From contig NZ_JBBOCA010000001.1 of NCBI RefSeq assembly GCF_038002225.1, positions 4,030,001 to 4,094,000 of the forward strand: a stretch of DNA of 64,000 bases, written 5' to 3'. The DNA is from Paenibacillus sp. FSL R7-0204. Lineage in GTDB: Bacteria > Bacillota > Bacilli > Paenibacillales > Paenibacillaceae. Of the stretch, positions 25,453 to 34,016 are shown piece after piece. Within the stretch, counting starts at the first letter, position 1, and every line of letters starts with the position of its first letter. A program made the position numbers and the translations under genes. Below the pieces are notes generated by a model. The model was not told the DNA's origin and searched no databases. It saw only the letters and a program-made list of their open reading frames with translations.

Positions 25453-26073
25453 CTACACGTAGTCCGTAACGTCAAACTCGCGATCCTTATAGTAATATTT
25501 CCGGTCTTCTTCCGTGATCTCACGGATAATTCGGCACGGACTGCCTACGGCGATCACATTATCAGGGATATCCTTGGTCACTACGCTTCCAGCCCCAATG
25601 ACTACATTGTTCCCGATGGTCACGCCCGGATTCACAATAACATTGCCGCCGATCCACACATTGTTGCCGATGGTGATGGCCATCCCGTATTCATAGCCTG
25701 AATTCCGGGAATCGGGATGGACGGGATGGCCTGCTGTATAGAGCGATACATTCGGAGCGAACATGACATTCTCGCCGATGACCACCTTGCCTACATCGAG
25801 AATCGTACAGTTGAAATTGGCATAGAAATTATTCCCTACAGTGATATTCGATCCATAATCGCAGCGGAAGGGAGTCTCAATATGCACAAGCTCCCCCGTT
25901 GCACCTAACAGCTTACGGATCAGCCCGTCTCTCTCCTCATGTGCGTCGGGAGAGAGCGAATTCAGCTGATGAACCAGCAGCCTGGCGGCCGTCCGTTCTT
26001 CGGTTAATCCGTCCAGCCATGCTTTATAAGGCAATCCTGCGAGCATTCTGTCTTTCTGATTCATAGGATTCAT
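25453..26073 (-). CDS. Sugar O-acetyltransferase, maltose/galactoside acetyltransferase type
   Basis: The protein (206 aa) has an N-terminal Mac domain (KDRMLAGLPYKAW) followed by a left-handed beta-helix of hexapeptide repeats (ITVGNN, VVIGEN, ITIGNNVWIGGNVIVNP, VTIGNNVVIGAGSVVTKDIP). The catalytic His is in YTAGHPVHP. It would acetylate a sugar hydroxyl from acetyl-CoA in the cytoplasm, often as detoxification of unmetabolised sugar. It lies 19 bp downstream of a bshB2-like gene and is probably cotranscribed. ATG 26073 or ATG 26064 may be the start. Confidence 0.9.
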   Translation of the reverse strand: MNPMNQKDRMLAGLPYKAWLDGLTEERTAARLLVHQLNSLSPDAHEERDGLIRKLLGATGELVHIETPFRCDYGSNITVGNNFYANFNCTILDVGKVVIGENVMFAPNVSLYTAGHPVHPDSRNSGYEYGMAITIGNNVWIGGNVIVNPGVTIGNNVVIGAGSVVTKDIPDNVIAVGSPCRIIREITEEDRKYYYKDREFDVTDYV

Positions 26074-26092
26074 AAGGTATTCCTGCCTTCTC

Positions 26093-26779
26093 TTAGTGTT
26101 GTGTGTTCATGGGGTAGGTCCAGAAGACTTCCTGTCCGAAGCGGAGCTGAACCTCCTCAGCCGTCAGCACCTGATTGCCGACAAGCTCCGCCGCCTGGAA
26201 TTGCGAACGGTGTGCCTGGATTGAGGCCATCTTCTTGTCCAGGAATGCGGTGACATTGACATGCACATCCGGGAGGCCGATATGCTTCTCATGGCCGATG
26301 GCGAAGGCGACGCAGTGGACAACCGGCTGCTCCGCAGCAGGCAGGCGGTGGACCGCCCGGATGACCGCAGCTCCGGTAGCATCGTGGTCAGGATGCACGC
26401 TGTAGCCGGGATAGAACGTAATCACGAGGGACGGAGTCAGCTCCCGGAGTAAGGTCAGCACCGTATCCTCCAGCAGGCGCGGGTCGTCGAACTCGATCAT
26501 TTTATCGTGGAAGCCCAGCATTCTTAAGTCCTGTATCCCAATAGCTTGGCAGGAAGCACGCAGCTCTTCCTTGCGGATCTCCGGCAGCGTCACACGGCTC
26601 GCAAACGGCGGAATCCCCATATTTCGCCCCATCTCCCCCAGCGTCAGGCAGGCATAGGTCACTTCTGCGCCTTGCTCAATATACTTCGCAATGGTGCCAG
26701 CCGCTCCAAAAGCCTCATCGTCAGGATGCGGAAACACCACCAGTATGCGCTTATGTTCTATAGTCTGTGTATCATTCAT
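26093..26779 (-). CDS. BshB2-like PIG-L deacetylase (bacillithiol synthesis or conjugate hydrolysis), copy 1
   Basis: BshB-type enzymes remove the acetyl group from GlcNAc-malate during bacillithiol synthesis. The protein (228 aa) has the zinc motif FPHPDDEAFG, the third ligand in SVHPDHDATG, and the family blocks TYACLTLGEMGRNMG and DLRMLGFHDKMIEF. It is a close paralogue of 31575-32291, from which it differs most at the C terminus. The start ATG 26779 follows GGGAGGAA; the frame continues upstream to 26911 but overlaps the LysR gene there. It sits with a sugar acetyltransferase rather than yojF, so its substrate may differ. Confidence 0.85.
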   Translation of the reverse strand: MNDTQTIEHKRILVVFPHPDDEAFGAAGTIAKYIEQGAEVTYACLTLGEMGRNMGIPPFASRVTLPEIRKEELRASCQAIGIQDLRMLGFHDKMIEFDDPRLLEDTVLTLLRELTPSLVITFYPGYSVHPDHDATGAAVIRAVHRLPAAEQPVVHCVAFAIGHEKHIGLPDVHVNVTAFLDKKMASIQAHRSQFQAAELVGNQVLTAEEVQLRFGQEVFWTYPMNTQH

Positions 26780-26801
26780 AGGTTCATTCCTCCCGGTGAC
26801 A

Positions 26802-27674
26802 TTATAGCTTAGCGAAATACTCGATAACAACCTCGCGGAAAGTCTGGCCCGCCTGTGAAATATAGCGGTTCTTATGCCACAACAAGGCGATTTCCCTGAC
26901 CAGCCCCTCATCTTCCAGCGGAATCAGACGAATATGATCCTGCGCATTCCTCGCCGTACCCGGTATGAAGGCTAAGCCGATTCCGGCTTCCACCAGATCA
27001 ATCAAGCGGGCCGGTTCGTCTCCCTCATATACATAGCGTGGCATGAATCCTGAAGCCTGGCAGACGGAATCCACCAAATCACGTATCCCGTAACCTTGTT
27101 TGACACCCACAAACCACTCATTCTTAAGCTCTATCAAGCCCAGGCTCTTACGGTCTGCCAGAGGGTGGCCGGCTGGAACGGCAAGGTGAATGTGATCGTT
27201 ACAGACCACCTGACATTCAAGCTCTTCCCCTCTGACCGGAGGAGAGGACAAGCAGAAATCAACTTCTCCCCTCTGAAGAAGGGGAAGCATCTCCTGCATG
27301 GGCAGCATTTGTACATGAAAATGGATGTCCGGGAGCTTGAGCCGAAACTCCCTGAGGATGCCGGGCAAGGTACTTGCGGTGGTTACCGCTAATTCAAGGG
27401 TGCTGGACTCCAGGCTGGACAGGTCCTTAAGCTCCTGTCTCCCCTGCTCCAATTCAAACAGCGCCTTCTCCGCACGCTGCAGAAATCTGCGTCCCGGCTC
27501 GTTCAACCGCAGCTTCCTCCCGCTCCGGTCGAACAATGGAACTCCGAGATCCTCCTCCAGCCGTTGAATAGTCTTGCTCAGTGAGGATTGGGTTACATGC
27601 AGCCTGTGTGCAGCCTCGGTCATATGCTCCAGGCGGGCAACCGCGATAAAATACTGCAATTGAAGAAGCTCCAT
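26802..27674 (-). CDS. LysR-family regulator of the divergent MFS gene
   Basis: The protein (290 aa) has an N-terminal helix-turn-helix (MELLQLQYFIAVARLEHM, TEAAHRLHVTQSSLSKTIQRLEEDLG) and a LysR effector domain from about residue 90. The ligand is unknown. ATG 27674 follows GGAGGCGGAT and gives the usual LysR N terminus; the upstream in-frame start at 27686 is less likely. It is divergent from the MFS transporter at 27785, whose promoter region carries a LysR-type dyad. Confidence 0.92.
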   Translation of the reverse strand: MELLQLQYFIAVARLEHMTEAAHRLHVTQSSLSKTIQRLEEDLGVPLFDRSGRKLRLNEPGRRFLQRAEKALFELEQGRQELKDLSSLESSTLELAVTTASTLPGILREFRLKLPDIHFHVQMLPMQEMLPLLQRGEVDFCLSSPPVRGEELECQVVCNDHIHLAVPAGHPLADRKSLGLIELKNEWFVGVKQGYGIRDLVDSVCQASGFMPRYVYEGDEPARLIDLVEAGIGLAFIPGTARNAQDHIRLIPLEDEGLVREIALLWHKNRYISQAGQTFREVVIEYFAKL

Positions 27675-27741
27675 ATCCGCCTCCATTCATTCCTTCAAGT
27701 CTATGGAATCATACCATGAAATGCGTTGGAGTAAATAACTC

Positions 27742-27757
27742 TTATCCTGTACGATAA
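27742..27757. promoter_or_regulatory. LysR-type dyad before the MFS gene
   Basis: TTATCCTGTACGATAA is a perfect TTATC-N6-GATAA dyad with T-N11-A geometry, 27 bp upstream of the MFS start. CTGTAC is repeated 11 bp later. It probably binds the divergent LysR protein. Confidence 0.5.
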
Positions 27758-27784
27758 CTGTACAGCACTTGAGGGGGAATAACA

Positions 27785-29185
27785 ATGAATGCACGGAATT
27801 GGTGGTTAATGATATCCGTTGGGCTGGGGATGATGCTTAACCCGCTTAACTCTTCGATGGTGGCAGTAGCGATCCCCAGGCTGCAGCAAGCGTTCAAGCT
27901 TGAATTCACCGTGGTTTCCTGGATTATTTTTTCGTTCTATATCGGCAGTGCTATTGCCCAGCCTGTTATGGGGAGAGCGAGCGATATCTTCGGCCGCAGG
28001 AGAATTTTCCTCGCGGGACTTGTAATTGTCTTCACAGCCTCCCTGCTCACGCCTTTGTCTCCGGGCTTCGGGGGACTTATCGTTCTGCGGGTTGTCCAAT
28101 CCATTGGAACCAGTATGGTGGTCGCGGTCGGGATGGCGATCATCCGGGTGAATATTACAGACAAGCAAGCCTCCGCGCTGTCGGTGCTGTCCATGTTCAC
28201 ATCGGGAGCAGCGGCGGTAGGACCTTTTATCGGCGGGATGTTGATCCATGTGTGGGGCTGGTCTTCCATCTTCTATATCAACGCTCCGTTTGTAACGGCC
28301 AGCTTCCTGCTAGCCTGGAGAACCATTCCGCAAGACAAGCCGTCCGCAGCCTTATTACCCAAGCCGTCCTTGCGGCAATGGATGAGCCGGATGGATGTGC
28401 CTGGAATCCTGCTGTTCACTGTGGGGCTGGTGGCTGTACTTGCGCAGATGCTGTCGGCCAAGTCCTCCGGTCATGTCTCCCTATTCAATGTAATCATCGG
28501 CCTGTCCGGGCTCATCCTGCTTGCGGTCTTCGTAAGGCATGAGTCAAGAACAGCCATGCCCTTCATTCCTCTGCGTACCTTCGCCGGGTATCCCGGGCTG
28601 ATCCGTGTCAATGTCGAATTCATGCTGGTTAATCTATTATTTTATTCCGTCTTCTTCGGTCTTCCATCTTATTTGCAGCTCGTTCGTCAGGTCAGTGAAT
28701 TCCACACAGGGCTGCTGATGTTAGGCCTGGGTCTAAGCTCGCTCGCAGTTTCTCCGCTGGCCGGAAGATGGGTCGAATCCTCCGGGCCACGTCCAGCGCA
28801 GACTATATCGGCCATCCTTATGACCATCGGGTCGGTATGGATCGTAATGCTCGATACGGTATCGCCTGTCATCAGTATCCTTTTGGCTCTGGCGGCCTTC
28901 GGAATCAGCAACGGGCTGAATAATGTCGCCATGCAAGCGGCCTTGTTCAACAATTCACCGAAAGAGCTAATTGGGGTTACCTCCGGCTTATTCAGTACGT
29001 CCAGATATTTCGGAACCATCCTGTCCTCTCTGCTGATCGGAATCGTTATAGGCAATCCGTTCAGCTTCAGAGGATTCCAGGTGCTGGGGATGATCCTTAT
29101 AATGATTGCCCTGTGTCTGGTGTTCATGTCCCGGCGGCGTTCTCACCAATCCAAAGACTCCCTTCACAGTCTTGATGACCGCTAG
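27785..29185 (+). CDS. MFS transporter, DHA2-like drug exporter
   Basis: The membrane protein (466 aa) has about 14 hydrophobic segments. MFS motif A-like GRASDIFGRRRIFL comes after helix 2, and antiporter motif C-like GPFIGGMLIHVWGWSSIFYIN in helix 5. These features mark proton-coupled drug efflux pumps of the 14-helix class. The start ATG 27785 follows GAGGGGG. The divergent LysR protein is its likely regulator. Confidence 0.9.
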   Translation: MNARNWWLMISVGLGMMLNPLNSSMVAVAIPRLQQAFKLEFTVVSWIIFSFYIGSAIAQPVMGRASDIFGRRRIFLAGLVIVFTASLLTPLSPGFGGLIVLRVVQSIGTSMVVAVGMAIIRVNITDKQASALSVLSMFTSGAAAVGPFIGGMLIHVWGWSSIFYINAPFVTASFLLAWRTIPQDKPSAALLPKPSLRQWMSRMDVPGILLFTVGLVAVLAQMLSAKSSGHVSLFNVIIGLSGLILLAVFVRHESRTAMPFIPLRTFAGYPGLIRVNVEFMLVNLLFYSVFFGLPSYLQLVRQVSEFHTGLLMLGLGLSSLAVSPLAGRWVESSGPRPAQTISAILMTIGSVWIVMLDTVSPVISILLALAAFGISNGLNNVAMQAALFNNSPKELIGVTSGLFSTSRYFGTILSSLLIGIVIGNPFSFRGFQVLGMILIMIALCLVFMSRRRSHQSKDSLHSLDDR

Positions 29186-29223
29186 GGAGTGCTTGGAAGA
29201 CGGATCTAACCCCGCTGGAAAAT

Positions 29224-30555
29224 CTAGGCTTCGTCCTGAAGCTGCTGCAGCTTGCCGGCAACGGTTTCACTGTCCGGGTATATAGTAGCTGCGCAGGTAA
29301 GAATACGGATCGCTTCCTCCCGGTGACCGCCATAACTTAAGGTATCAGCAATCCGCATAAATTCAAAATCCGCCTCATAAAACATATCCTGCTCTGAGTG
29401 CCGGATACGCTGGTATTCGCTAATGGCCTCCCCTGCGCCGCTGGTTACAACGGTCTTGGCAAGATGATGTACCATCGACTGCTTAAGCTGGCGGACCTCC
29501 ATGCCCAGCAGCAGATCCAGAATAGGACGGGTGACACTGCCCAGCCACACATGGTCACAGTTGGTCATTACAGAGATGCCGAGATTATCATCCGGCAGCA
29601 AGACCAATTCGCTAAGGAATCCGGTATCCCAGCCGGAATGCGAGAGCATCCGGGAGCCATTATAGTGGCCCAGGAACCAGCCCAGACCCACAGCTTCATG
29701 CTCCGGCCCCCAGCCTGTAGCCATAGTAGGACTCCACATCTGTTCGTAGCTGCCGGGTTGTAGGGCATTATATCTGTCTTGAGCCTGCCCCTGCCCGAGG
29801 TGCATCAGCATATATTGGCACATCTCCTGTGTATTCGTATACAGCGTGGAGCTGGGAGCATGCGCTCTATTGTACGGGAACACTTCACTGACATAGGGTC
29901 CGTACCCTCTAGAGTTCCTCAGCACATGGGGCGCAGCCAGCACCTGTTCAACCTCCATTTTCAAAAATGAACTCGTGCTCATTCCAGCAGGCTCCAGAAG
30001 ATGCTGCCGCATATACTCTTCGAAGCTAAGACCGCTAACCTTGGCAATCAGATCCCCTAGTATCTCATAACCGATATTACTGTAAGCAAATTGAGTACCC
30101 GGATCACTCATTAAGCTATGGCGGGTAATTCCTCTAACATACCGTTCGAGACTTCCTTCATCATATTCAGGCCGTTCCCAGCCGTAATCGTCCTCATCCG
30201 GCATCCCGGAGGTATGATTCAACAATTGTCTCACCGTAAGCTGATGATAGCGTTCATCGTTCATTTTGAAATACGGAAGATAGCTCACGATAGGTGAGTC
30301 CAGTTCTACCTGCCCACGCTCCGCCAATTGCATCACAGCCGTAACTACGAAGGTCTTGGAGACCGACGCCTGGTGAAAAAGAGTGCTGCTAACCACAGGC
30401 TCACCTGTAGACACATTAGCGCCGCCATACTCTCCTGTAAAAAGCACCTCGCCATCACTAACGATCCCCACCTGCAAGCCGGTAAACGGTCCATTCTCAA
30501 TAAAGCGGGTCAACATCGCGTGCAGCTCTTGCACTCTGCTTTCGTATGTATTCAT
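29224..30555 (-). CDS. Serine hydrolase, beta-lactamase/class C family
   Basis: The protein (443 aa) has the SxxK motif in HQASVSKTF, the YxN motif in AYSNIGYEIL and a third HSG motif in LSHSGWDTG, so the active site looks intact. The domain runs to about residue 350; about 80 extra residues follow, ending with a helical EEAIRILTCAATIYPDSETVAG segment that resembles a short TPR. There is no signal peptide. Its substrate is unknown; esterase or peptidase activity is typical. It is not closely similar to the gene at 2352-3527. Confidence 0.88.
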   Translation of the reverse strand: MNTYESRVQELHAMLTRFIENGPFTGLQVGIVSDGEVLFTGEYGGANVSTGEPVVSSTLFHQASVSKTFVVTAVMQLAERGQVELDSPIVSYLPYFKMNDERYHQLTVRQLLNHTSGMPDEDDYGWERPEYDEGSLERYVRGITRHSLMSDPGTQFAYSNIGYEILGDLIAKVSGLSFEEYMRQHLLEPAGMSTSSFLKMEVEQVLAAPHVLRNSRGYGPYVSEVFPYNRAHAPSSTLYTNTQEMCQYMLMHLGQGQAQDRYNALQPGSYEQMWSPTMATGWGPEHEAVGLGWFLGHYNGSRMLSHSGWDTGFLSELVLLPDDNLGISVMTNCDHVWLGSVTRPILDLLLGMEVRQLKQSMVHHLAKTVVTSGAGEAISEYQRIRHSEQDMFYEADFEFMRIADTLSYGGHREEAIRILTCAATIYPDSETVAGKLQQLQDEA

Positions 30556-30650
30556 TCTGGTCCCCCCATTCTCCTATTCACTGGATCAATATAACATCCG
30601 GGGAGCGTACAGAATGGGTAAAAAACAGCTTAATCTGAACTCTACTCAGC

Positions 30651-30959
30651 CTACCCCTCAGCCACATCGGCCCGCAAGTCCGTGGCGATCTCCAGCATCA
30701 CCGGGATGATGGCTTCGATGGAGAGAGCTACATACAGCTCGCCCATGTACAGCCGGAACGGGTACTCCGCGCCTTCATGACTCCACATGAAGAAGTCTCC
30801 GTCAATCGACATCGTGCTCTCTGGTCCCTTCACGATGAACACCTCGGAATATCTGAAGCCGGGCTTGCCGGCAAAATATTGCTTGCATTCCTCCAGAGTA
30901 ATCGCTTGCTCTGCATTCTCTTCCTGCATGGAACGGGTAATACGTAAGCGCTGGCTCAT
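30651..30959 (-). CDS. Hypothetical protein, 102 aa
   Basis: I do not recognise this family. The protein is small, acidic and soluble, and ends ATDLRADVAEG. It contains a central DGDFFMWSHEG segment and a hydrophobic VALSIEAIIPVMLEIA helix. The ATG at 30959 follows GGAGGATCACCG, a strong site; the frame extends to 31001 without one. Coding is supported by this site and by its position 57 bp after the GNAT gene in the same direction. Confidence 0.7.
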   Translation of the reverse strand: MSQRLRITRSMQEENAEQAITLEECKQYFAGKPGFRYSEVFIVKGPESTMSIDGDFFMWSHEGAEYPFRLYMGELYVALSIEAIIPVMLEIATDLRADVAEG

Positions 30960-31015
30960 CGGTGATCCTCCACAATTATAATATTTAAGCAAATTATCCA
31001 TTAACGTTAACTCCG

Positions 31016-31558
31016 TTAACTAATATCCGCCGGGTTGATGATCGCGAGAATCTGGTGGTCCTTCCACACGCCGCGGATCTTCACGTTCAGCCGGGCAATG
31101 CCTTCCTTGTGGAAGCCTGCATTCTCCAGTACACGGATAGAACCGGGATTATCCGGTGAAGCTTCCCCTGTAATCCTGTGGAACTTCAGCTCCTCAAAGG
31201 CATAGCGCACGACCTGCTTCACAGCCTCTGTCATATAGCCTTTACCGTTATAATCCTTGTCCAGACTGTACCCGATCATACAGCTCTGTAGCGGTCCCCG
31301 CACCACAAAAGACAGACTGACACTGCCGATAATCCGGCGGTCAGCCTTGTGAATGACCAGGAAGTCGTATCTCTCATCTGCTGCCCTGAACTCTTCATAC
31401 TGCGCAAGCTTGTCCCGCTGGTACTGCTCTGTATAGAAATCCTCGCTGATCTCCGGCGAATGCTCTTCAAAAAATTCACGGTTACGCAAGTACATCCCCA
31501 TCAGCTCAGCGGCATCTCCCGCCTCAGGGTAGCGGATGTATACCCGTTGTTCTGTCAT
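31016..31558 (-). CDS. GNAT acetyltransferase, RimJ/RimL type
   Basis: The protein (180 aa) shows the RimJ/RimL pattern: an N-terminal YIRYPEAGDAAELMG, then RRIIGSVSLSFVV, the acetyl-CoA loop DKDYNGKGYMTEAVKQVV and the C-terminal ENAGFHKEGIARLNVKIRGVWKD. It would acetylate an alpha-amino group of a protein or small molecule. The start ATG 31558 follows GGAGGCGTAG. It is 16 bp downstream of the second bshB2-like gene and is likely part of the yojF-bshB2-GNAT operon. Confidence 0.9.
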   Translation of the reverse strand: MTEQRVYIRYPEAGDAAELMGMYLRNREFFEEHSPEISEDFYTEQYQRDKLAQYEEFRAADERYDFLVIHKADRRIIGSVSLSFVVRGPLQSCMIGYSLDKDYNGKGYMTEAVKQVVRYAFEELKFHRITGEASPDNPGSIRVLENAGFHKEGIARLNVKIRGVWKDHQILAIINPADIS

Positions 31559-31574
31559 CTCTACGCCTCCATTC

Positions 31575-32291
31575 TTAATTGCAGCACAATGCCGCTTCCT
31601 CCGGCTGGTCCTTACATTCTGGGAACCGGTAGGTCCAGAAGCGTTCCGTACCATACTTGCCGCAGATTGCCGGATCGGCGGGTTTAAGGCCGCCAAGCAC
31701 TTTCTCCGGCTGGAACTGGGTGCGGTGCGCCAGAATGGAGTTGATTTTGACAGTGATAAAAGGCGTTACATCGATGACTACATCGGCTGATCCAATCCTC
31801 TGCTGATGATTATTCGAGAAAGCCACACTATGTACAACCGGACGTTCCGCAGCGGGCAGCCGGGCAATCGTACGAATTACCGCAGCCCCAGTGGCATCAT
31901 GATCCGGGTGTACACTGTAGCCGGGGTAGAACGTAATAACCAGCGACGGGGTAAGCTCCTTCACGAGCGATTCAATCCGGTGATCCAGGAGCGCCGGGTT
32001 TTCGAACTCAATCATTTTGTCATGGAAGCCCAGCATCCTCAAGTCTTGAATCCCAATGGCCTTACAGGAAGCCTCCAGCTCCGCTTGGCGGATGGCCGGC
32101 AGGGTCGTGCGGTTCGCAAGGAGCGGAATACCCATGTTCCGGCCCATCTCTCCCAATGTCAGACAGGCATAGGTCACCTCTGCACCTGCTGCGATATACT
32201 TCGCTAGTGTCCCGGATACGAAATAGGCCTCATCGTCGGGATGGGGGAGTACCACCAGGATTCTTGCGTGTTCCATAGATTTATTATTCAC
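31575..32291 (-). CDS. bshB2: Bacillithiol biosynthesis deacetylase BshB2
   Basis: The protein (238 aa) has the same zinc and substrate blocks as 26093-26779: LPHPDDEAYFVSG, TYACLTLGEMGRNMG, LRMLGFHDKMIEF and SVHPDHDATG. It most likely deacetylates GlcNAc-malate in bacillithiol synthesis. The call is favoured here because the upstream neighbour encodes a YojF/DUF1806 protein, as in Bacillus, where yojF adjoins yojG (bshB2). The C terminus ends in CKDQPEEAALCCN, with three cysteines not seen in copy 1. Start ATG 32291. Confidence 0.9.
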   Translation of the reverse strand: MNNKSMEHARILVVLPHPDDEAYFVSGTLAKYIAAGAEVTYACLTLGEMGRNMGIPLLANRTTLPAIRQAELEASCKAIGIQDLRMLGFHDKMIEFENPALLDHRIESLVKELTPSLVITFYPGYSVHPDHDATGAAVIRTIARLPAAERPVVHSVAFSNNHQQRIGSADVVIDVTPFITVKINSILAHRTQFQPEKVLGGLKPADPAICGKYGTERFWTYRFPECKDQPEEAALCCN

Positions 32292-32314
32292 GGCTTATTG
32301 TTCCTCCAATTTCA

Positions 32315-32659
32315 TTAAAAAGGGCTCCGGCTGAGCTGCAACGCCACAATCAGCTTGCCCTGACTGTCGTGACCGGCCAGAATCAGCCGCTCGTTATCCT
32401 GCTCATCCACATGGGTCAGGCCTTCTGCATAGATCCAGCCCTTCTCTGTCTTCAAGCCCACCCGGTAGGGTCCTGTCCCTGAGATGGAGCCGTTCGTGTA
32501 ACGGATCTCGGCATTGCTGATGAACACCGAGCCCGGAGCACGGGAGCTGTCGAAATGGCTGGCATAGGCTCCGTTTGTAAGTTCAAGATGGATATATAGA
32601 TCCTCCAAGGCGAATTGGTCGATTCGAGTCTGAATGGCCTGGGGTTGAATGAGCTGCAT
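32315..32659 (-). CDS. yojF: DUF1806 protein, YojF-like
   Basis: The protein (114 aa) has the DUF1806 blocks LYIHLELTNGAYASH, GTGPYRVGLKTEKGWIYAEGLTH and LILAGHDSQGKLIVALQLS. The family has no established biochemical role but is coupled to bshB2 in Bacillales, as here (23 bp upstream of bshB2). It starts the operon; the ATG at 32659 follows AGGAGG-type bases. Confidence 0.87.
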   Translation of the reverse strand: MQLIQPQAIQTRIDQFALEDLYIHLELTNGAYASHFDSSRAPGSVFISNAEIRYTNGSISGTGPYRVGLKTEKGWIYAEGLTHVDEQDNERLILAGHDSQGKLIVALQLSRSPF

Positions 32660-32762
32660 AATGTCCTCCTATAGTGTAAAAGAATAGCTGGTTCCAGTGC
32701 ATTCATTATACATGAAATCCCCGAAGCTCAAAACCTGGAGAGTTGCACCGGCTAACTTGTTC

Positions 32763-32820
32763 AAGCAAAAGAAAACGGGCCTGCCCAAGGAATTCAATGA
32801 ATTCCTTACGCAAGCCCGCT
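32763..32820 (-). terminator. Terminator of the stalk-domain gene
   Basis: Outer CGGGC/GCCCG flanks a perfect AAGGAATTC-AAT-GAATTCCTT palindrome. On the minus strand TTTTCTTTT follows. It is about 28 bp after the stop at 32848. Confidence 0.8.
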
Positions 32821-32847
32821 GACGGGAAGCCCTTTTTCCACGCTTAA

Positions 32848-33918
32848 TTACAGATCAACTATAGAGAAGACCTTATCATTGATGAAATAGACGTATTGGT
32901 CGCCGTACACTACATACCCATCATAAACGTTGTCCGGATCTCCCCAGGAGAGCAGAAGCTCTGTGATCGTCATCCCGCTGACCGCCTGCTCTTCACGGAT
33001 GGCTGACCACATCTTATCGCTGATCTTGAAGGCCGTTTGCGGGTTCTTGAAAAACAGGACATCTTCCACATAGTCACTATATTCATCGCGTGGTTCAATC
33101 TCGAGCGGAACCTCCTGTCCGTTAGCCCGGCGGATGATCATTTCTAAATTACCATTAGCTGGGTTTGAGCGGAAATTAGCGATGGTTGCTTTCTCAAAGT
33201 TCTTGAACGGACTATCGCTGATCATGGCGTTTCGGGTCCACACCGTTTGTCCATTATAGTAGTACTTCAGATAATCGATACTCTGGGTGGTGTACATGGT
33301 ATTGTCCACAAAATCGTTCAAGTCCAGGACCCACTCGGTTCCAGCTTCATTTTGCATCACAAAGTTCTGGTTTTTATCATCAACGTACTGTACACTTTTC
33401 ACCCAATGGCTTCCCGGATGTCCATATAAGTAGACCTTTTTGCCAAGCACAATGCCCATCGTTCCAGGCAGCTTGCTGATCGCGTAGAGCATACTGTTGC
33501 TCTTATTCTTGCCGTCCTCTGTGCTCCAGACGAACAACGCTATAGCGCTGGAGGCATATTTACCGTCGATCGCTCCGAGCTTGAGCAGGGTTTTGAAGGC
33601 CACATAGTTGGTGTTCTTATACAAAATGGAGTTGTCCTTGTTCAGCTTGGTGCTTCCTTTGCTGCCTGTGAGCGTTACGCCAGTGGCAGCTGCCGCCACA
33701 GTGAAACCCGGAATCTGCCCGGCCAGCTTAACCGGTACATAGGCAGAGCCATTCACAAGTACAGATTTGACTGGTGAAATAAGCAGGCTGCCTTCGACAA
33801 ACGTAGCAATCTCCGTATACGCCGGTGCGGCTGCAGCCGCTGCCTGTCCGGCGCCTCCCGGATAGACCAGTCCGAGCGCAAGCAGCAGAGTGGTGAGCAA
33901 TAATGCGAGTTTTTTCAT
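32848..33918 (-). CDS. Secreted stalk-domain (copper amine oxidase N-terminal-like) protein
   Basis: The protein (356 aa) has a signal peptide (MKKLALLLTTLLLALGLV, then AAAAAA) and about residues 35-150 resemble the copper amine oxidase N-terminal or stalk domain (SVLVNGSAYVPVKLAGQIPG). This cell-surface module is common in Paenibacillus and has no amine oxidase activity. The rest (about 200 residues, with KVYLYGHPGSHWVKSVQYVDD and a C-terminal SmpA/BamE-like GDPDNVYDGYVVYGDQYVYFINDKV) is of unknown role. A stand-alone gene with its own terminator. Confidence 0.8.
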   Translation of the reverse strand: MKKLALLLTTLLLALGLVYPGGAGQAAAAAAPAYTEIATFVEGSLLISPVKSVLVNGSAYVPVKLAGQIPGFTVAAAATGVTLTGSKGSTKLNKDNSILYKNTNYVAFKTLLKLGAIDGKYASSAIALFVWSTEDGKNKSNSMLYAISKLPGTMGIVLGKKVYLYGHPGSHWVKSVQYVDDKNQNFVMQNEAGTEWVLDLNDFVDNTMYTTQSIDYLKYYYNGQTVWTRNAMISDSPFKNFEKATIANFRSNPANGNLEMIIRRANGQEVPLEIEPRDEYSDYVEDVLFFKNPQTAFKISDKMWSAIREEQAVSGMTITELLLSWGDPDNVYDGYVVYGDQYVYFINDKVFSIVDL

Positions 33919-34016
33919 AGATGTTCTAATTCCTTCCCCCGATGTAAGTTAGGTGCCCCGGCAAGGTGCCGGAATCTTCCAGATCAGTACATTCGACAAG
34001 AAGTTAATTATTTCCT

